Positions 34,748-43,983 of a stretch of 64,000 nucleotides of DNA are shown piece by piece. The translations under genes were made by a program, and so were the position numbers. The first letter of the stretch is position 1, and the number at the start of each line of letters is the position of its first letter. This stretch comes from Candidatus Gallimonas merdae (GTDB taxonomy: Bacteria; Bacillota; Clostridia; Christensenellales; Borkfalkiaceae), in the NCBI GenBank assembly GCA_904419525.1, contig CAJFRT010000009.1:1-64000 (forward strand). Reading direction: 5' to 3'. The notes beneath the pieces are model-generated. The model did not search any database, had not been told where the DNA came from, and worked only from the letters and a program-made list of their open reading frames with translations.

Positions 34748-35122
34748 TCAGCCCCGCGCGCGTTTTTTGCGGACGGCGGCATGCACGCGGACAAGCGCGA
34801 GCACGATGAGAAACGCGCCGAACCCGCGCTCCAGGACCGCGGATGGCAGCTGCGCCGCCAGCAAGGAGCCGAGGGCGGAGAACACGAGGGCGGAAAGGAT
34901 CAGCGGCACGAGGCCCTCGCCGCGCAGAAGTCCGCTCTTTGCGTGAACGGGAAGCGCAAGCGCCGCCATGGGCAGAAAGGACACGAGATTGATCCCCTGC
35001 GCCGCCGCCTGGCCGACGCCGAACAGCGTCAGAAGCGGAATGAGGACGGTGCCGCCGCCCATGCCCATGCCCCCGAGGACGCCTCCGGCAAGCCCGCACA
35101 GAAAGAGGGTCAGAAACGCCAT
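34748..35122 (-). CDS. TauE/SafE-family half-size membrane protein (second of pair)
   Basis: 124 residues with three to four membrane segments. GLAGGVLGGMGMGGGTVLIPLL is the TauE/SafE repeat motif and is followed by QGINLVSFLPMAA. It equals one of the two repeats of a full-length sulfite/anion exporter. The ATG at 35122 overlaps the upstream gene by 13 bases, so the two halves are translationally coupled and probably assemble together. Substrate unknown. Confidence 0.82.
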   Translation of the reverse strand: MAFLTLFLCGLAGGVLGGMGMGGGTVLIPLLTLFGVGQAAAQGINLVSFLPMAALALPVHAKSGLLRGEGLVPLILSALVFSALGSLLAAQLPSAVLERGFGAFLIVLALVRVHAAVRKKRARG

Positions 35123-35490
35123 GCGAACACCGCCTTGAAGCCTGCCAGCAGCATGAGCGCGGAAAATGCGAGATCGACCGCCCACGGGGGGAGCAGCGGC
35201 AGAAGTCTGGCCCCGAAAAATCCGCCCGGCAACACGCCGAGCGCGACGGGCAGGAGCGTCTGCCACGGCACGAGCCCCGCAAGGATATAGACGAGGGCGC
35301 TCACGAACGAGGCGGGCAGGATACACGCGATCGCCGTGGCGTGCGCCGCGGCCGTGCCCCTTTTGTCAATGCGCTCCAGCAGCGGGACGGCGATCATGCC
35401 GCCCCCTCCGCCAAAGACCCCGTTTGCCGCGCCCACCGCACCGCCGCCCGCGAGTCTTGCAAAAAAGCCCCTCTTTCCCTGTGCCGCCAT
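35110..35490 (-). CDS. TauE/SafE-family half-size membrane protein (first of pair)
   Basis: 126 residues. GAVGAANGVFGGGGGMIAVPLL is the TauE/SafE motif, followed by AHATAIACILPASFVSALVYILAG and further hydrophobic helices. GGAGGG before the ATG at 35490 supports the start. Together with the overlapping downstream gene it makes one ordinary TauE/SafE transporter. No terminator or clear promoter is seen. Confidence 0.82.
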   Translation of the reverse strand: MAAQGKRGFFARLAGGGAVGAANGVFGGGGGMIAVPLLERIDKRGTAAAHATAIACILPASFVSALVYILAGLVPWQTLLPVALGVLPGGFFGARLLPLLPPWAVDLAFSALMLLAGFKAVFAWRF

Positions 35491-35586
35491 TGGTTTTTCC
35501 CTCCTTCTGTTTTCCCGCAGTTTGCGCGTTTGCGGGAAATTTTTTCTCTTTCGCACGATTTCATAACGATTTTCACGCGGAATTGC

Positions 35587-35615
35587 TTGCGTCCGGACGC
35601 GTTTTATATTAAAAT
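35587..35615 (+). promoter_or_regulatory. Promoter of the giant lipoprotein
   Basis: TTGCGT (35587-35592), a 17-base spacer, TAAAAT (35610-35615). Confidence 0.6.
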
Positions 35616-35694
35616 AGAGAAGTATCCCAAAGCAGGGATACCCGAGAAACGACAAGTACGGGGCGTCCGCGTCCCGACGGAAAAAGGAAGACCT

Positions 35695-38600
35695 ATGGCT
35701 AACGATCCCAAGCAGAAATTCAGACGCCGCTCGCTTGCGGCGCTCACGCTCGCGCTCTCGGCGACGCTTACGCTGAGCGCTCTCGCCGCCTGCGCCCCCG
35801 CCGATGATACGACGGACGACGAGGAGGAGACGACCACCTCCCAGACGGATACCCAGAAGATCCGCAACGGCAATTTTGAGTTCTATTCGGAGATGGACGT
35901 CGAGGACAGAAAGGAAAAGCTCGACCTCATCAGCTCGCCCGACAGCTGGTCGTTCACGTCCGGTTCCCCCACGTCCGATTCATCGTCCGGACTCATCGAC
36001 ACCACGGAATGGAACTATCTGTCCACGTCCGGAAGGGAGCTGACCTCCGTCGAGGACGCCGTTGCACACTGGAACGACGACGAGGTGACCGCTTACGACC
36101 GTCTGAAATTCTACAATGACTTCGAGGAGGAGATCGACGACCTTGATTCCGATTCGGAGGCGGCGCAGCTCTTTGACGACTACACCTATTCCATCGACTA
36201 CAACGACGTGGAATTCCTTTCCGAGATCAGCGAGGCGCCCGCTCCCCGCACGGGTGCGGCGGAGGACGAGACGGGCGTCCTGATGATCCACAACCACCGC
36301 ACGTCGGACAACGTGCTCGGCACGGGGCAGTATTACACCTCTTCCACGAGCATCACGCTGGACGCCGGCACGTCGGCAAAGGTCTCCGTTTGGGTCAGGA
36401 CGAACGACCTCAAACAATACTATGCCGAAAACGAATCGACTGATGTGCTGGGCAACGGCGGCGCGTATATCCGCGTCAATCAGACCGTCGGCGGCACCAC
36501 GCTCGATCCCGTCTATCTTGAAAACATCAACACGAAGGGCGAATGGAAGGAATACACGGTCTACGTGCGCGCCAACTCCTACGCTTCCTCCACGTTCACC
36601 ATCGTGCTCGGGCTCGGACAGGGTTCCTCGGACAACCGTCTGTACTACGTGAACGGCTTTGCGTTCTTTGACGACGTGACCTGCGAGGTCCTCCCCTCCG
36701 CCGACTTCGACGACGTGCAGACCGGAACGACGGTCGCATCGTGCGACCTCAACTCCGATGCGGACGCAAGACGCTTCGAGGGCAAGACTTATTCGGCCGT
36801 CAAGATCGACCTTGACGCAGACCTCGGCACGGCGGACGCCGTCGGCTTCGCGCAGGATCCCGTGGCGATCACCAAGGATCCCGACGGCGGAAAGTCCAAC
36901 GTCGTGTACAATGGGACCTATCCGGACGACTACGCACAGGTGACCACGATCGGAGGCCTTGCGACCGCCGCTGCGGGCAACCGGTACCTCAAAAACATCT
37001 ACGACAACGACTTTGCGGACGGATTTCTGTTCGACGGCAGCTATGACGCCGCTTCCGTCGTCATGCTCATGTCCGTGAGCAGCGCGCCCTATACGGCAAC
37101 CTCGGATGAATACAAGCTCGACGTCGATCATCACATGATCGTGTCCTTCTGGGTCAAGACGAGCAAGATCGGCGGCACGGGTGCCTCCGCGACCCTTGTG
37201 GACGGCGAAAACCGCACGCAGATCGAGGCGTTCGATTCCACGACGGCGGACACCGTGGACATCGACGACAACACGAAGGATATCTACAACGGCTGGGTGC
37301 GGTGCTTCTTCTTCATCTCCAATGAGACGGACAGCGAAAAGGCCTTCCACCTTGAATTCTCCTACGGCCCCACCGACGTGGCGAGCGCGGAGCAGAGCGC
37401 CTATGACGACGGCTATGCGGCGTTCGCAAACATCGAAGTGCTGAACGTCGAAGCAAAATATATCGACTATGCCTCTGCGGGCACCTATGCGCAGAAAGTT
37501 TCCCTGACGGGTTCGGTGGACAACGACTCCGCATTCGACCAGGCGGGCGTCAACAGCGACAGGGATATCCGCAACACGCTTGCCGTTCCCGCAAACTTCA
37601 GGGGCGTGCCCAATGCCAGCAAGTCCATCGTGACGGGCGGCGTGGAAAATGCCGACCCGACCACATACGGGCTGTACACGGGCCTGCTCAACGCAAAATA
37701 CGCGCAGGCATACAATGCAGACACGTCCGCATGGGCATCCTCCCTTGACACGATCGCGTCCGGCATCGGCACCGCCGCAACGGACGAAGCATGGTGGTCG
37801 AACATCTTCGGCGACTACAATGCGGACGGAACGCGGGCTTCCTCGCGCGTGGCCAATCAGCCGCTGGTCATTCTCAACACCTCGACGAATCCCGTCAATT
37901 CCTACGGCTTCCTGTCCGATTCGTTCACGGTGGCCGCGGACTCCTATCAGCGCATCTCGCTGCGCGTGAAGCTCTCCGCCGGCGCGAAGGCAACCATCTA
38001 CCTCATCGACACGTCCGACGTCAAGAAGGGCTACAACGACCCGCTCACCCCTACCCTTCCCTCCGTCACGTTCTGGTACGACGACAACGGCAACATCGTG
38101 CACGGCGATCCTTCGGCGGACGGCTTCAACTCCCGCACCGACGTCCTGTTCTACCTTGAGGACAACGGCCTTTACACCAAGGCGGGGGCAAACGACGGCC
38201 TGTATTACGCAAACCTGAAGAACTACACGGCGGACGAAGTGACGGGCGACCTGCTGGCCGTGGATGCCGACGGCAACACGACGATCGCGTTCTACGCGCA
38301 CGACGGAAAATACTATGCTTACCGCAACGAGGTCAGACGCGGCGAGTTTGAGTATTCCCGGGAAGTGCACGACATCTACGACTCGCTCACCGAAGAGCAA
38401 AAGAACGACGAGAACTATGTCCGCTACAACTACACCGCTCTGAACGCCGAAAATTATGAGAGCGTCATCACCCTTGAGGGTACGGCGGAGAATGCGGACA
38501 GATGGACGACCGTCACGTTCTACGTGCACACGGGCAACACCGCAAAGGACTACCGCCTGGAAGTGTGGGCAGGTTCGCGCGACTACACGGTGAACAACGA

Positions 38601-39255
38601 CGGATCGGTCACCCCCGGAACGGATATGATCCCTGCGGGCGGATATGTGTTCTTTGACGACTACACCTCGACGGACGCTTCCGAAAATTATTCGACTCTC
38701 CTCTCCGAAGCGGAAGATACCCTCAAGCGCGAAGCGGGCATCGGCACGGACGAAAACCTTCCCGATACCCTTGCGCTCTACTACACCTACACCTTCTACG
38801 ACGCAAAGGACTACCTGCGCTACGACGAGACGACGGACGAAGAACAGCTCGGCAACCCCTACGGTTCCTACACCCAGTCGTCCTATTCGGAAGGTCTTGC
38901 CTGGCTGCGCTACTCGGACGACGGCGAGGAGACGCTCTTCCTCGACTATGCGACGACGGACGTGACCGTCACGGCGGACGATCTGACTTCGGACGACGAC
39001 ACGACGACGGACGAAGACGACACGACGACGGGCGACACCAACGTCTGGCTGATCGTTTCCTCCGGCGTCCTGGCATTCGCCCTCGTATTTGCGATCGTTG
39101 CGATCATCGTGCGCCGCGTGCACAAGAAAGCCGGCAAGCACACCAAGATCAAACCCGCAAAGGATAAGCGCGTAAGGCCCAGGAAGACGGAGCAGGAAGC
39201 TCCCGCCGAAAAGCCCGAACCGCCGAAGGACGAGAACGATCCTTACAACGAATAA
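35695..39255 (+). CDS. Giant surface lipoprotein with jelly-roll domains and C-terminal membrane helix
   Basis: 1186 residues. A basic N-terminus and hydrophobic helix end in lipobox LAAC (cysteine near residue 36). At least three beta-sandwich regions resemble carbohydrate-binding modules: around 190-340 (VSVWVRTND, WKEYTVYVRAN, GFAFFDDV), 445-580 (VSFWVKTSK, GWVRCFFFISN) and 730-980 (ISLRVKLSAG, WTTVTFYVHTG, GGYVFFDDYTS). A DT-rich linker, a transmembrane helix (about 1117-1142) and a basic/acidic cytoplasmic tail close the protein. Having both a lipid anchor and a C-terminal helix is unusual. Function is unknown; glycan binding is plausible. AAAAGGAAG precedes the ATG. Confidence 0.82.
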   Translation: MANDPKQKFRRRSLAALTLALSATLTLSALAACAPADDTTDDEEETTTSQTDTQKIRNGNFEFYSEMDVEDRKEKLDLISSPDSWSFTSGSPTSDSSSGLIDTTEWNYLSTSGRELTSVEDAVAHWNDDEVTAYDRLKFYNDFEEEIDDLDSDSEAAQLFDDYTYSIDYNDVEFLSEISEAPAPRTGAAEDETGVLMIHNHRTSDNVLGTGQYYTSSTSITLDAGTSAKVSVWVRTNDLKQYYAENESTDVLGNGGAYIRVNQTVGGTTLDPVYLENINTKGEWKEYTVYVRANSYASSTFTIVLGLGQGSSDNRLYYVNGFAFFDDVTCEVLPSADFDDVQTGTTVASCDLNSDADARRFEGKTYSAVKIDLDADLGTADAVGFAQDPVAITKDPDGGKSNVVYNGTYPDDYAQVTTIGGLATAAAGNRYLKNIYDNDFADGFLFDGSYDAASVVMLMSVSSAPYTATSDEYKLDVDHHMIVSFWVKTSKIGGTGASATLVDGENRTQIEAFDSTTADTVDIDDNTKDIYNGWVRCFFFISNETDSEKAFHLEFSYGPTDVASAEQSAYDDGYAAFANIEVLNVEAKYIDYASAGTYAQKVSLTGSVDNDSAFDQAGVNSDRDIRNTLAVPANFRGVPNASKSIVTGGVENADPTTYGLYTGLLNAKYAQAYNADTSAWASSLDTIASGIGTAATDEAWWSNIFGDYNADGTRASSRVANQPLVILNTSTNPVNSYGFLSDSFTVAADSYQRISLRVKLSAGAKATIYLIDTSDVKKGYNDPLTPTLPSVTFWYDDNGNIVHGDPSADGFNSRTDVLFYLEDNGLYTKAGANDGLYYANLKNYTADEVTGDLLAVDADGNTTIAFYAHDGKYYAYRNEVRRGEFEYSREVHDIYDSLTEEQKNDENYVRYNYTALNAENYESVITLEGTAENADRWTTVTFYVHTGNTAKDYRLEVWAGSRDYTVNNDGSVTPGTDMIPAGGYVFFDDYTSTDASENYSTLLSEAEDTLKREAGIGTDENLPDTLALYYTYTFYDAKDYLRYDETTDEEQLGNPYGSYTQSSYSEGLAWLRYSDDGEETLFLDYATTDVTVTADDLTSDDDTTTDEDDTTTGDTNVWLIVSSGVLAFALVFAIVAIIVRRVHKKAGKHTKIKPAKDKRVRPRKTEQEAPAEKPEPPKDENDPYNE

Positions 39256-39260
39256 CATTC

Positions 39261-39306
39261 GGCATAAAAAGAAACCCGGACGGCCGTCCGGGTTTCTTTT
39301 TATGCC
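39261..39306. terminator. Long palindromic terminator
   Basis: A near 22-bp arm palindrome centred on GACGGCCGTC, with A/T flanks giving T-runs on both strands. Confidence 0.9.
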
Positions 39307-39327
39307 GGCTCTGAAAAAATTTTGCAC

Positions 39328-39392
39328 TGGACAGATTTTTTACAACTTTTTTACAAATTTATGAGGATTTTTCGCCGCGTATGTTTTATAAT
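39328..39392 (+). promoter_or_regulatory. Pho-box-like promoter of the phospholipase operon
   Basis: TGGACA (39328), TTTACA (39339) and TTTACA (39350) are phased exactly 11 bases. TATAAT lies at 39387-39392. The intervening 11-base positions at 39361 and 39372 are degenerate, so the match is weaker than at 15121-15357. Confidence 0.45.
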
Positions 39393-39419
39393 GGATAGGT
39401 ACATACGCAAGGAGACGAT

Positions 39420-40220
39420 ATGCCTGCCATCTATGCGCACCGCGCGTTCGGGGAAGATCTCAAAGCGATCCTTCCGCGCGGGCGGTTCCAGGAAATATTT
39501 GAACACGCCGACTGTTTTTCCGTCGGCCTGCACGGCCCGGATACGCTGTTCTATTTTCATCCCCTGAAAAAGAACGCCGTCAGCCGCCACGGGGAGGCGC
39601 TCCACGAAGCGCGCGCCGCGGACTTTTTTGAAGGAGCACGCGCGATCTTCCTGCAGCGCGGCGGACGGGCCGCGGACCGCGCCTATCTCTATGGGTTTGT
39701 ATGCCACTTCGCCCTGGACAGCGTCTGCCACCCCGAAGTTGCCCTGCAGATGCAAAGGCACCGCCTTTCGCACACGGCTGTGGAAGCGGCGTTTGAGCGG
39801 GCGATGATGCTGCGCGACGGACGCGATCCCCTGAAAACGGACGTGGCCGCCCACCTGCACGCCACTGCCGAAACGGTCTCCGCCGTCGCCGCCTACTGCG
39901 GCGTGACGGAGCGGCAGGCAAGGACCGCGATCCGCTCCATGGTGCGCAGCAGCCGGTTGCTGCGCGCGCCGAATGCCTTCAGGCGCGGACTCCTGCACGC
40001 ATGTCTGCGCATCGCGGGGAGCAGATCGGTCATTGACATGATCGTGCCGGAGCGGGACAGGCCCGAGTGCGCGGAAGGAAACGCCGCGCTTGCCGCCTGC
40101 TATGAGCGGGCACTGCAAAAGGCGGAGGAACTGCTGGAAAACTACCGTTCTTTCCTTGCGGGGGAAGGACGGCCGGACGAACGATTTTCATCCAACTATG
40201 AATCGGAGGAACGGATATGA
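39420..40220 (+). CDS. Zinc-dependent phospholipase C-family protein
   Basis: 266 residues. MPAIYAHRAFGEDL, LHGPDTLFYFHP, SRHGEALHEA and YGFVCHFALDSVCHPE carry the histidines and aspartates that bind the three zinc ions in the Zn-dependent PLC/S1-P1 nuclease fold. No signal peptide is visible, so it may act inside the cell or on the inner membrane face. AAGGAG precedes the ATG. The gene overlaps the UMF1 transporter (ATGA), and Pho-box-like repeats lie upstream, fitting phosphate scavenging from lipids. Confidence 0.85.
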   Translation: MPAIYAHRAFGEDLKAILPRGRFQEIFEHADCFSVGLHGPDTLFYFHPLKKNAVSRHGEALHEARAADFFEGARAIFLQRGGRAADRAYLYGFVCHFALDSVCHPEVALQMQRHRLSHTAVEAAFERAMMLRDGRDPLKTDVAAHLHATAETVSAVAAYCGVTERQARTAIRSMVRSSRLLRAPNAFRRGLLHACLRIAGSRSVIDMIVPERDRPECAEGNAALAACYERALQKAEELLENYRSFLAGEGRPDERFSSNYESEERI

Positions 40221-41683
40221 AAAAACTGTCGCCCGCGAGAAAGCTCGAATGGAGCTGGATCTTATACGACGTGGGCAATTCGGCGTTCACGCTGCTCATC
40301 AGCACCATCATGCCCATCTACTTCAACTACCTTGCGGGGCAGGGCGGCGTGGACGAGACGACGGCGACCGCCTACTGGGGGTATGCCGCAAGCATCGTCA
40401 CGCTGTGCGTTGCGCTCCTTGGCCCGACGCTCGGGACGTTCAGCGACTTTTCGGGCTATAAGCGGCCCATCTTCTTTTTCTTTGCGGTCGCGGGCGTCAT
40501 CGGCTGTGCGGCGCTGGGGATCCCCATGCCGTGGCTGGTCTTTCTCATCGTCTTTATCCTGACCAAGATCTTTTATTCGGCCAGCCTCGTCTTTTACGAC
40601 GCCATGCTCGTGGACGTGACGACGGCGGGACGCGCGGACGACGTCTCCTCCAAGGGCTATGCCTTCGGCTACATCGGCAGCTGCATTCCCTTTCTGATCA
40701 GCATCGCCGTTGTCCTTCTGACCGATCTGCCCTACTCCGCTTCCATTCCCATCGCGCTCGCCATCAACGCGCTCTGGTGGCTGGGCTTCACGCTCCCGCT
40801 CGTCAAAAACTACCGTCAGACGCATTTCGTTCCGCGGACGGCGCACGCCGTGCGGGACAACTTCAAGCGGCTGTTCTCCGTATTCTCTAAAAAATCGGAA
40901 ATTCCCAACAAGAAGGGGATCATTCTCTTCCTCATCGCATTCTTCCTCTACATCGACGGCGTATATACCATCATCGACATGGCAACTTCCTTCGGAACGG
41001 CGCTCGGATTCGATACGACCAATCTGCTGCTGGCGCTGCTCCTGACGCAGGTGATCGCCTTCCCTGCCGCCATCGTGTTCGGAAAACTGACGAAAAAAGT
41101 GCGCAACGATGTGCTGATCCTTGTGTGCATCGTCGCCTACACGGGCGTGGGGCTGTTCGCCGTGTTCATGACGCAGGTCTGGCAGTTCTGGCTGCTCGCC
41201 TGTGCGGTCGGACTGTTCCAGGGCGGCGTGCAGGCGCTCTCGCGCTCCTACTTTGCAAAGATCATTCCGGCCGATCAGTCGGGCTGTCTGTTCGGCATTC
41301 TCGATATCTTCGGCAAGGGCGCGGCGTTCCTGGGGACGCTTGTCGTGGGCGCCGTGACCCAGGCGACGAACTCCGTCAACCTGGGCGCCATTCCCATTGT
41401 CTGCCTGTTTGCGGCGGGGATCGCCGTGTTCATTCTGGCGGCAAAGGTCAACCGCCCCTACCTCGCCGCCCAGGAGCAGGCCGCCGCGCAGGCAGAGTAT
41501 GACGCCCTGCCGGACGGGCTCAACGAAGTAGAACTTCCGCCCGCGGCAGAGCTGAAAGAGGCGGAAACAGATCTGCTTCCCGAAAAAACGGCCGGGGCAG
41601 AAGAGATCCTGCCGGCCGAGGAACTCCCTTCCGATGAACGCGAACCCGTCCCGGCACGGCCCGAACCGCCGGACGAATCCTGA
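40217..41683 (+). CDS. UMF1/Atg22-family MFS transporter
   Basis: 488 residues with about twelve membrane segments. WSWILYDVGNSAFTLLISTIMPIYF at the start and GVQALSRSYFAKIIPADQSG in the second half are signatures of the UMF1 (vacuole effluxer Atg22-like) MFS group. A 60-residue acidic cytoplasmic tail follows. Its start overlaps the phospholipase stop, so both are made together. It may move a product of lipid breakdown, but the substrate is unknown. Confidence 0.9.
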   Translation: MKKLSPARKLEWSWILYDVGNSAFTLLISTIMPIYFNYLAGQGGVDETTATAYWGYAASIVTLCVALLGPTLGTFSDFSGYKRPIFFFFAVAGVIGCAALGIPMPWLVFLIVFILTKIFYSASLVFYDAMLVDVTTAGRADDVSSKGYAFGYIGSCIPFLISIAVVLLTDLPYSASIPIALAINALWWLGFTLPLVKNYRQTHFVPRTAHAVRDNFKRLFSVFSKKSEIPNKKGIILFLIAFFLYIDGVYTIIDMATSFGTALGFDTTNLLLALLLTQVIAFPAAIVFGKLTKKVRNDVLILVCIVAYTGVGLFAVFMTQVWQFWLLACAVGLFQGGVQALSRSYFAKIIPADQSGCLFGILDIFGKGAAFLGTLVVGAVTQATNSVNLGAIPIVCLFAAGIAVFILAAKVNRPYLAAQEQAAAQAEYDALPDGLNEVELPPAAELKEAETDLLPEKTAGAEEILPAEELPSDEREPVPARPEPPDES

Positions 41684-41688
41684 ACAAC

Positions 41689-41732
41689 AAACCGCCGGGG
41701 TCTGCCTGTTCGTGCAGACCCCGGCGGTTTTT
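41689..41732. terminator. Bidirectional terminator
   Basis: A 17-bp stem AAACCGCCGGGGTCTGC/41714-41730 with an 8-base loop and TTTTT, between convergent genes. Confidence 0.92.
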
Positions 41733-41740
41733 ATCATATT

Positions 41741-43027
41741 TTACTGCGGCCTCTCCCGCAGGCCCTTGGGATAGTGATTTTTGAGGATCCCGCCCGATGC
41801 CTTTCCGAGCGATACGGGATATCCCCTCCAGAGCACGGCGCACCAACCGGCGGGCCCGCCGTAAGGCAGCGTCTCGCCGCGCAGCCAGCGGGTGCAGTCC
41901 GCATCGCCGAGTTCCGCCGTGCGGCGCACGTTCTCCGCCGCCGCGCACATCACAAGGGCATGGGCGGGAACAAACCGCTTTCCGTCAAACTTTCCGAGCT
42001 CCGTCCCGGCGCGGAGCACGCTTCCGGGAAGCGCGGGAAGTCCTTCGGGCAGCAGGAACATTCTGCCGTCCGCAAGCGTCGTCATGCGCCCGGCGGGCGG
42101 CCGCACGAAGAAGTCCGCGGCAAACTCCGCATATGCCCGCTCCGCCGCCGCATTGCGCCTTACAGGAAAGTCCGGCGCGCCCTGACGGGGCCCGCCGCGC
42201 CTGGTCAGCCGCGCGGCAAAGTGCCCTTCGCCGCGCACTTCGTGCGGGAGGAGCAGCCGCTCTTCTTCCAGCGTGAAATCGGGGTGGCGGGCAAGGAAAC
42301 GGGCGATCTGCTCCTCGTTCTCCCCCTCCTCGAACGTACAGGTGGAGTACACGAGCGTTCCGCCGCCCGCAAGCATCTGTGCGGCGTCGTCCAGGATCGC
42401 GCTCTGGCGCGCCACGCACCGCTCCACATTTTCGGGGCTCCATTCGCCGACCGCCGCGGGCTCCTTGCGGAACATACCCTCGCCCGAACAGGGCGCATCG
42501 ACCAGGATCCTGTCAAACCAGGCGGGAAACCGGTCCGCAAGCATACGGGTGTCCGCGCTGACGACCGCACAGTTTTTCACCCCCAGGCGCTCGACGTTCT
42601 GCGAAAGGATCCGCGCCCGGTCATAGACATATTCATTGGCGATCAGAACGCCCTCCCCGCGCATGGCCGCAGCGAGCTGCGTGGTCTTTCCGCCCGGCGC
42701 GGCGCACAGATCGAGCACCCGTTCCCCCGGCCGCGCCCCGAGCATGGGCGCGGCGCACATGGCGGAAGGCTCCTGCACATAGAAGAGCCCTGCGTGATGC
42801 GCCGGAGCGTGTCCGGGCCGCTCCTCGTCCGTATAAAAGCCGTTTTCCTCCCACGGGACGGGCTCCTGCGCAAAGGGCACGAGGGTGCGGAAGCTGTCCG
42901 CCGACAGTTTCAGCACGTTGGCGCGCACCCCTTTCACGGGCGGTTCGCCGTAACTATGCAAAAAGGCAGGGTACGCCGTGCCCAGCCTTTTGCGCATTCT
43001 TTTCAGAAATTCTTCGGGAAGATTCAT
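41741..43027 (-). CDS. RsmF/NOL1-NOP2-Sun family rRNA m5C methyltransferase
   Basis: 428 residues. LDLCAAPGGKTTQLAAA binds SAM. DAPCSGEGMFRK and YSTCTFEEGENE carry the two conserved cysteines of RNA m5C methyltransferases. The C-terminal third is the RsmF-type PUA-like region (VSLGKASGGILKNHYPKGLR). It probably methylates 16S rRNA. The start overlaps the exonuclease stop by four bases (ATGA), forming serS–exonuclease–rsmF. Confidence 0.92.
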   Translation of the reverse strand: MNLPEEFLKRMRKRLGTAYPAFLHSYGEPPVKGVRANVLKLSADSFRTLVPFAQEPVPWEENGFYTDEERPGHAPAHHAGLFYVQEPSAMCAAPMLGARPGERVLDLCAAPGGKTTQLAAAMRGEGVLIANEYVYDRARILSQNVERLGVKNCAVVSADTRMLADRFPAWFDRILVDAPCSGEGMFRKEPAAVGEWSPENVERCVARQSAILDDAAQMLAGGGTLVYSTCTFEEGENEEQIARFLARHPDFTLEEERLLLPHEVRGEGHFAARLTRRGGPRQGAPDFPVRRNAAAERAYAEFAADFFVRPPAGRMTTLADGRMFLLPEGLPALPGSVLRAGTELGKFDGKRFVPAHALVMCAAAENVRRTAELGDADCTRWLRGETLPYGGPAGWCAVLWRGYPVSLGKASGGILKNHYPKGLRERPQ

Positions 43028-43983
43028 ACGTTCAGCAGCGCGCTTTCAAGCCGTTCCAGCGGCACAAACGCCGCTCCGGCGCCCATTGCGTTCTGGTAGC
43101 GCACACCGCCCTGTCCGCGCGCGATATAGACGTTGCACTCGGCGGGATGCGAAGTATATTTTCCCCCGGAAGCAAAGATCGCGGCGACGAGATGCACGGA
43201 CATGGGCACCTCTTCTTCCACCTCTTTGGAAAAACAGAACACTTTGCCCTCGAGCGATCCGCCCTTGCTGCGGCGGTGCATGTACTTGTTGACGTAACGA
43301 TAAAATTCGTCGTGCGCCTTTGCCCGCTTTTCGCGCTCCTCGTCGCGTTCGGCGAGGTAGCTTCTGAGGCCCTGCGAAGCGAGCGGCGTGATCTTATAGC
43401 CCGCGATCTGCCCCGCGCGGATATGGTAGCGCTCGACAAAGGCGGGGACCGTGTCCGCGTTCTCCCGCCGGATCAGCGCCTCGCAAACGCGCATGGTCGC
43501 GTAGGCGTCGTCCACGGCGCGGTGGGGCGTGAATTCGACGCCGAGCTCCTCCGCCATTGCCCCGAGCCCGAGCTGACGGGAGAAGTCCTTTTTGACGTTC
43601 ATATAAAAGAACTGCGTGTCGTAGTAGCGGAACTTCAGCGAGGGAAGTTTGTAGCGGCGGGTCTCCAGGTTGAGATAGTTGACGTCGTTGAGCGTCGCGT
43701 GTCCCAGCACGATGTGCTCCTTATTCTCCAAAAGCGCCTTGATGCGGTCATACGCCGCGGGAAAGAGCGGATACTTTTTGAAATCCTCATAGACATAGGG
43801 AAGCACCAGCCCTTCCCGGCCCTTGCGGTCGGTCAGATGAAATTTCCCCTTGGGGTTGAGGAGGATATCCTCGCGTTCCAGAACGTTGAAATTTTCATCG
43901 GTGAGGACATAGCCGAACGCACAGATCTTGGCGACGCTCTTGTAGACGCAGGCGCATTCGATGTCGAAAAAGACGTACTTCAT
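43024..43983 (-). CDS. DnaQ-like 3'-5' exonuclease with BRCT-like C-terminus
   Basis: 319 residues. The DEDDh exonuclease core has FFDIECACV (motif I), GHATLNDVNYL (motif II) and HRAVDDAYATM (motif III). The C-terminal ~80 residues (LEGKVFCFSKEVEEE, VAAIFASGGKYTSHPAECNVYI) resemble a BRCT domain. A proofreading, repair or RNA-trimming role is possible. It overlaps serS and rsmF by four bases on each side. Confidence 0.85.
   Translation of the reverse strand: MKYVFFDIECACVYKSVAKICAFGYVLTDENFNVLEREDILLNPKGKFHLTDRKGREGLVLPYVYEDFKKYPLFPAAYDRIKALLENKEHIVLGHATLNDVNYLNLETRRYKLPSLKFRYYDTQFFYMNVKKDFSRQLGLGAMAEELGVEFTPHRAVDDAYATMRVCEALIRRENADTVPAFVERYHIRAGQIAGYKITPLASQGLRSYLAERDEEREKRAKAHDEFYRYVNKYMHRRSKGGSLEGKVFCFSKEVEEEVPMSVHLVAAIFASGGKYTSHPAECNVYIARGQGGVRYQNAMGAGAAFVPLERLESALLNV

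Noticed and set aside
35980-39327. An 1115-residue minus-strand frame opposite the giant lipoprotein
   Set aside because: The opposite strand has a lipobox, ribosome site, promoter and coherent domains; this frame has valine/arginine-rich shadow composition.
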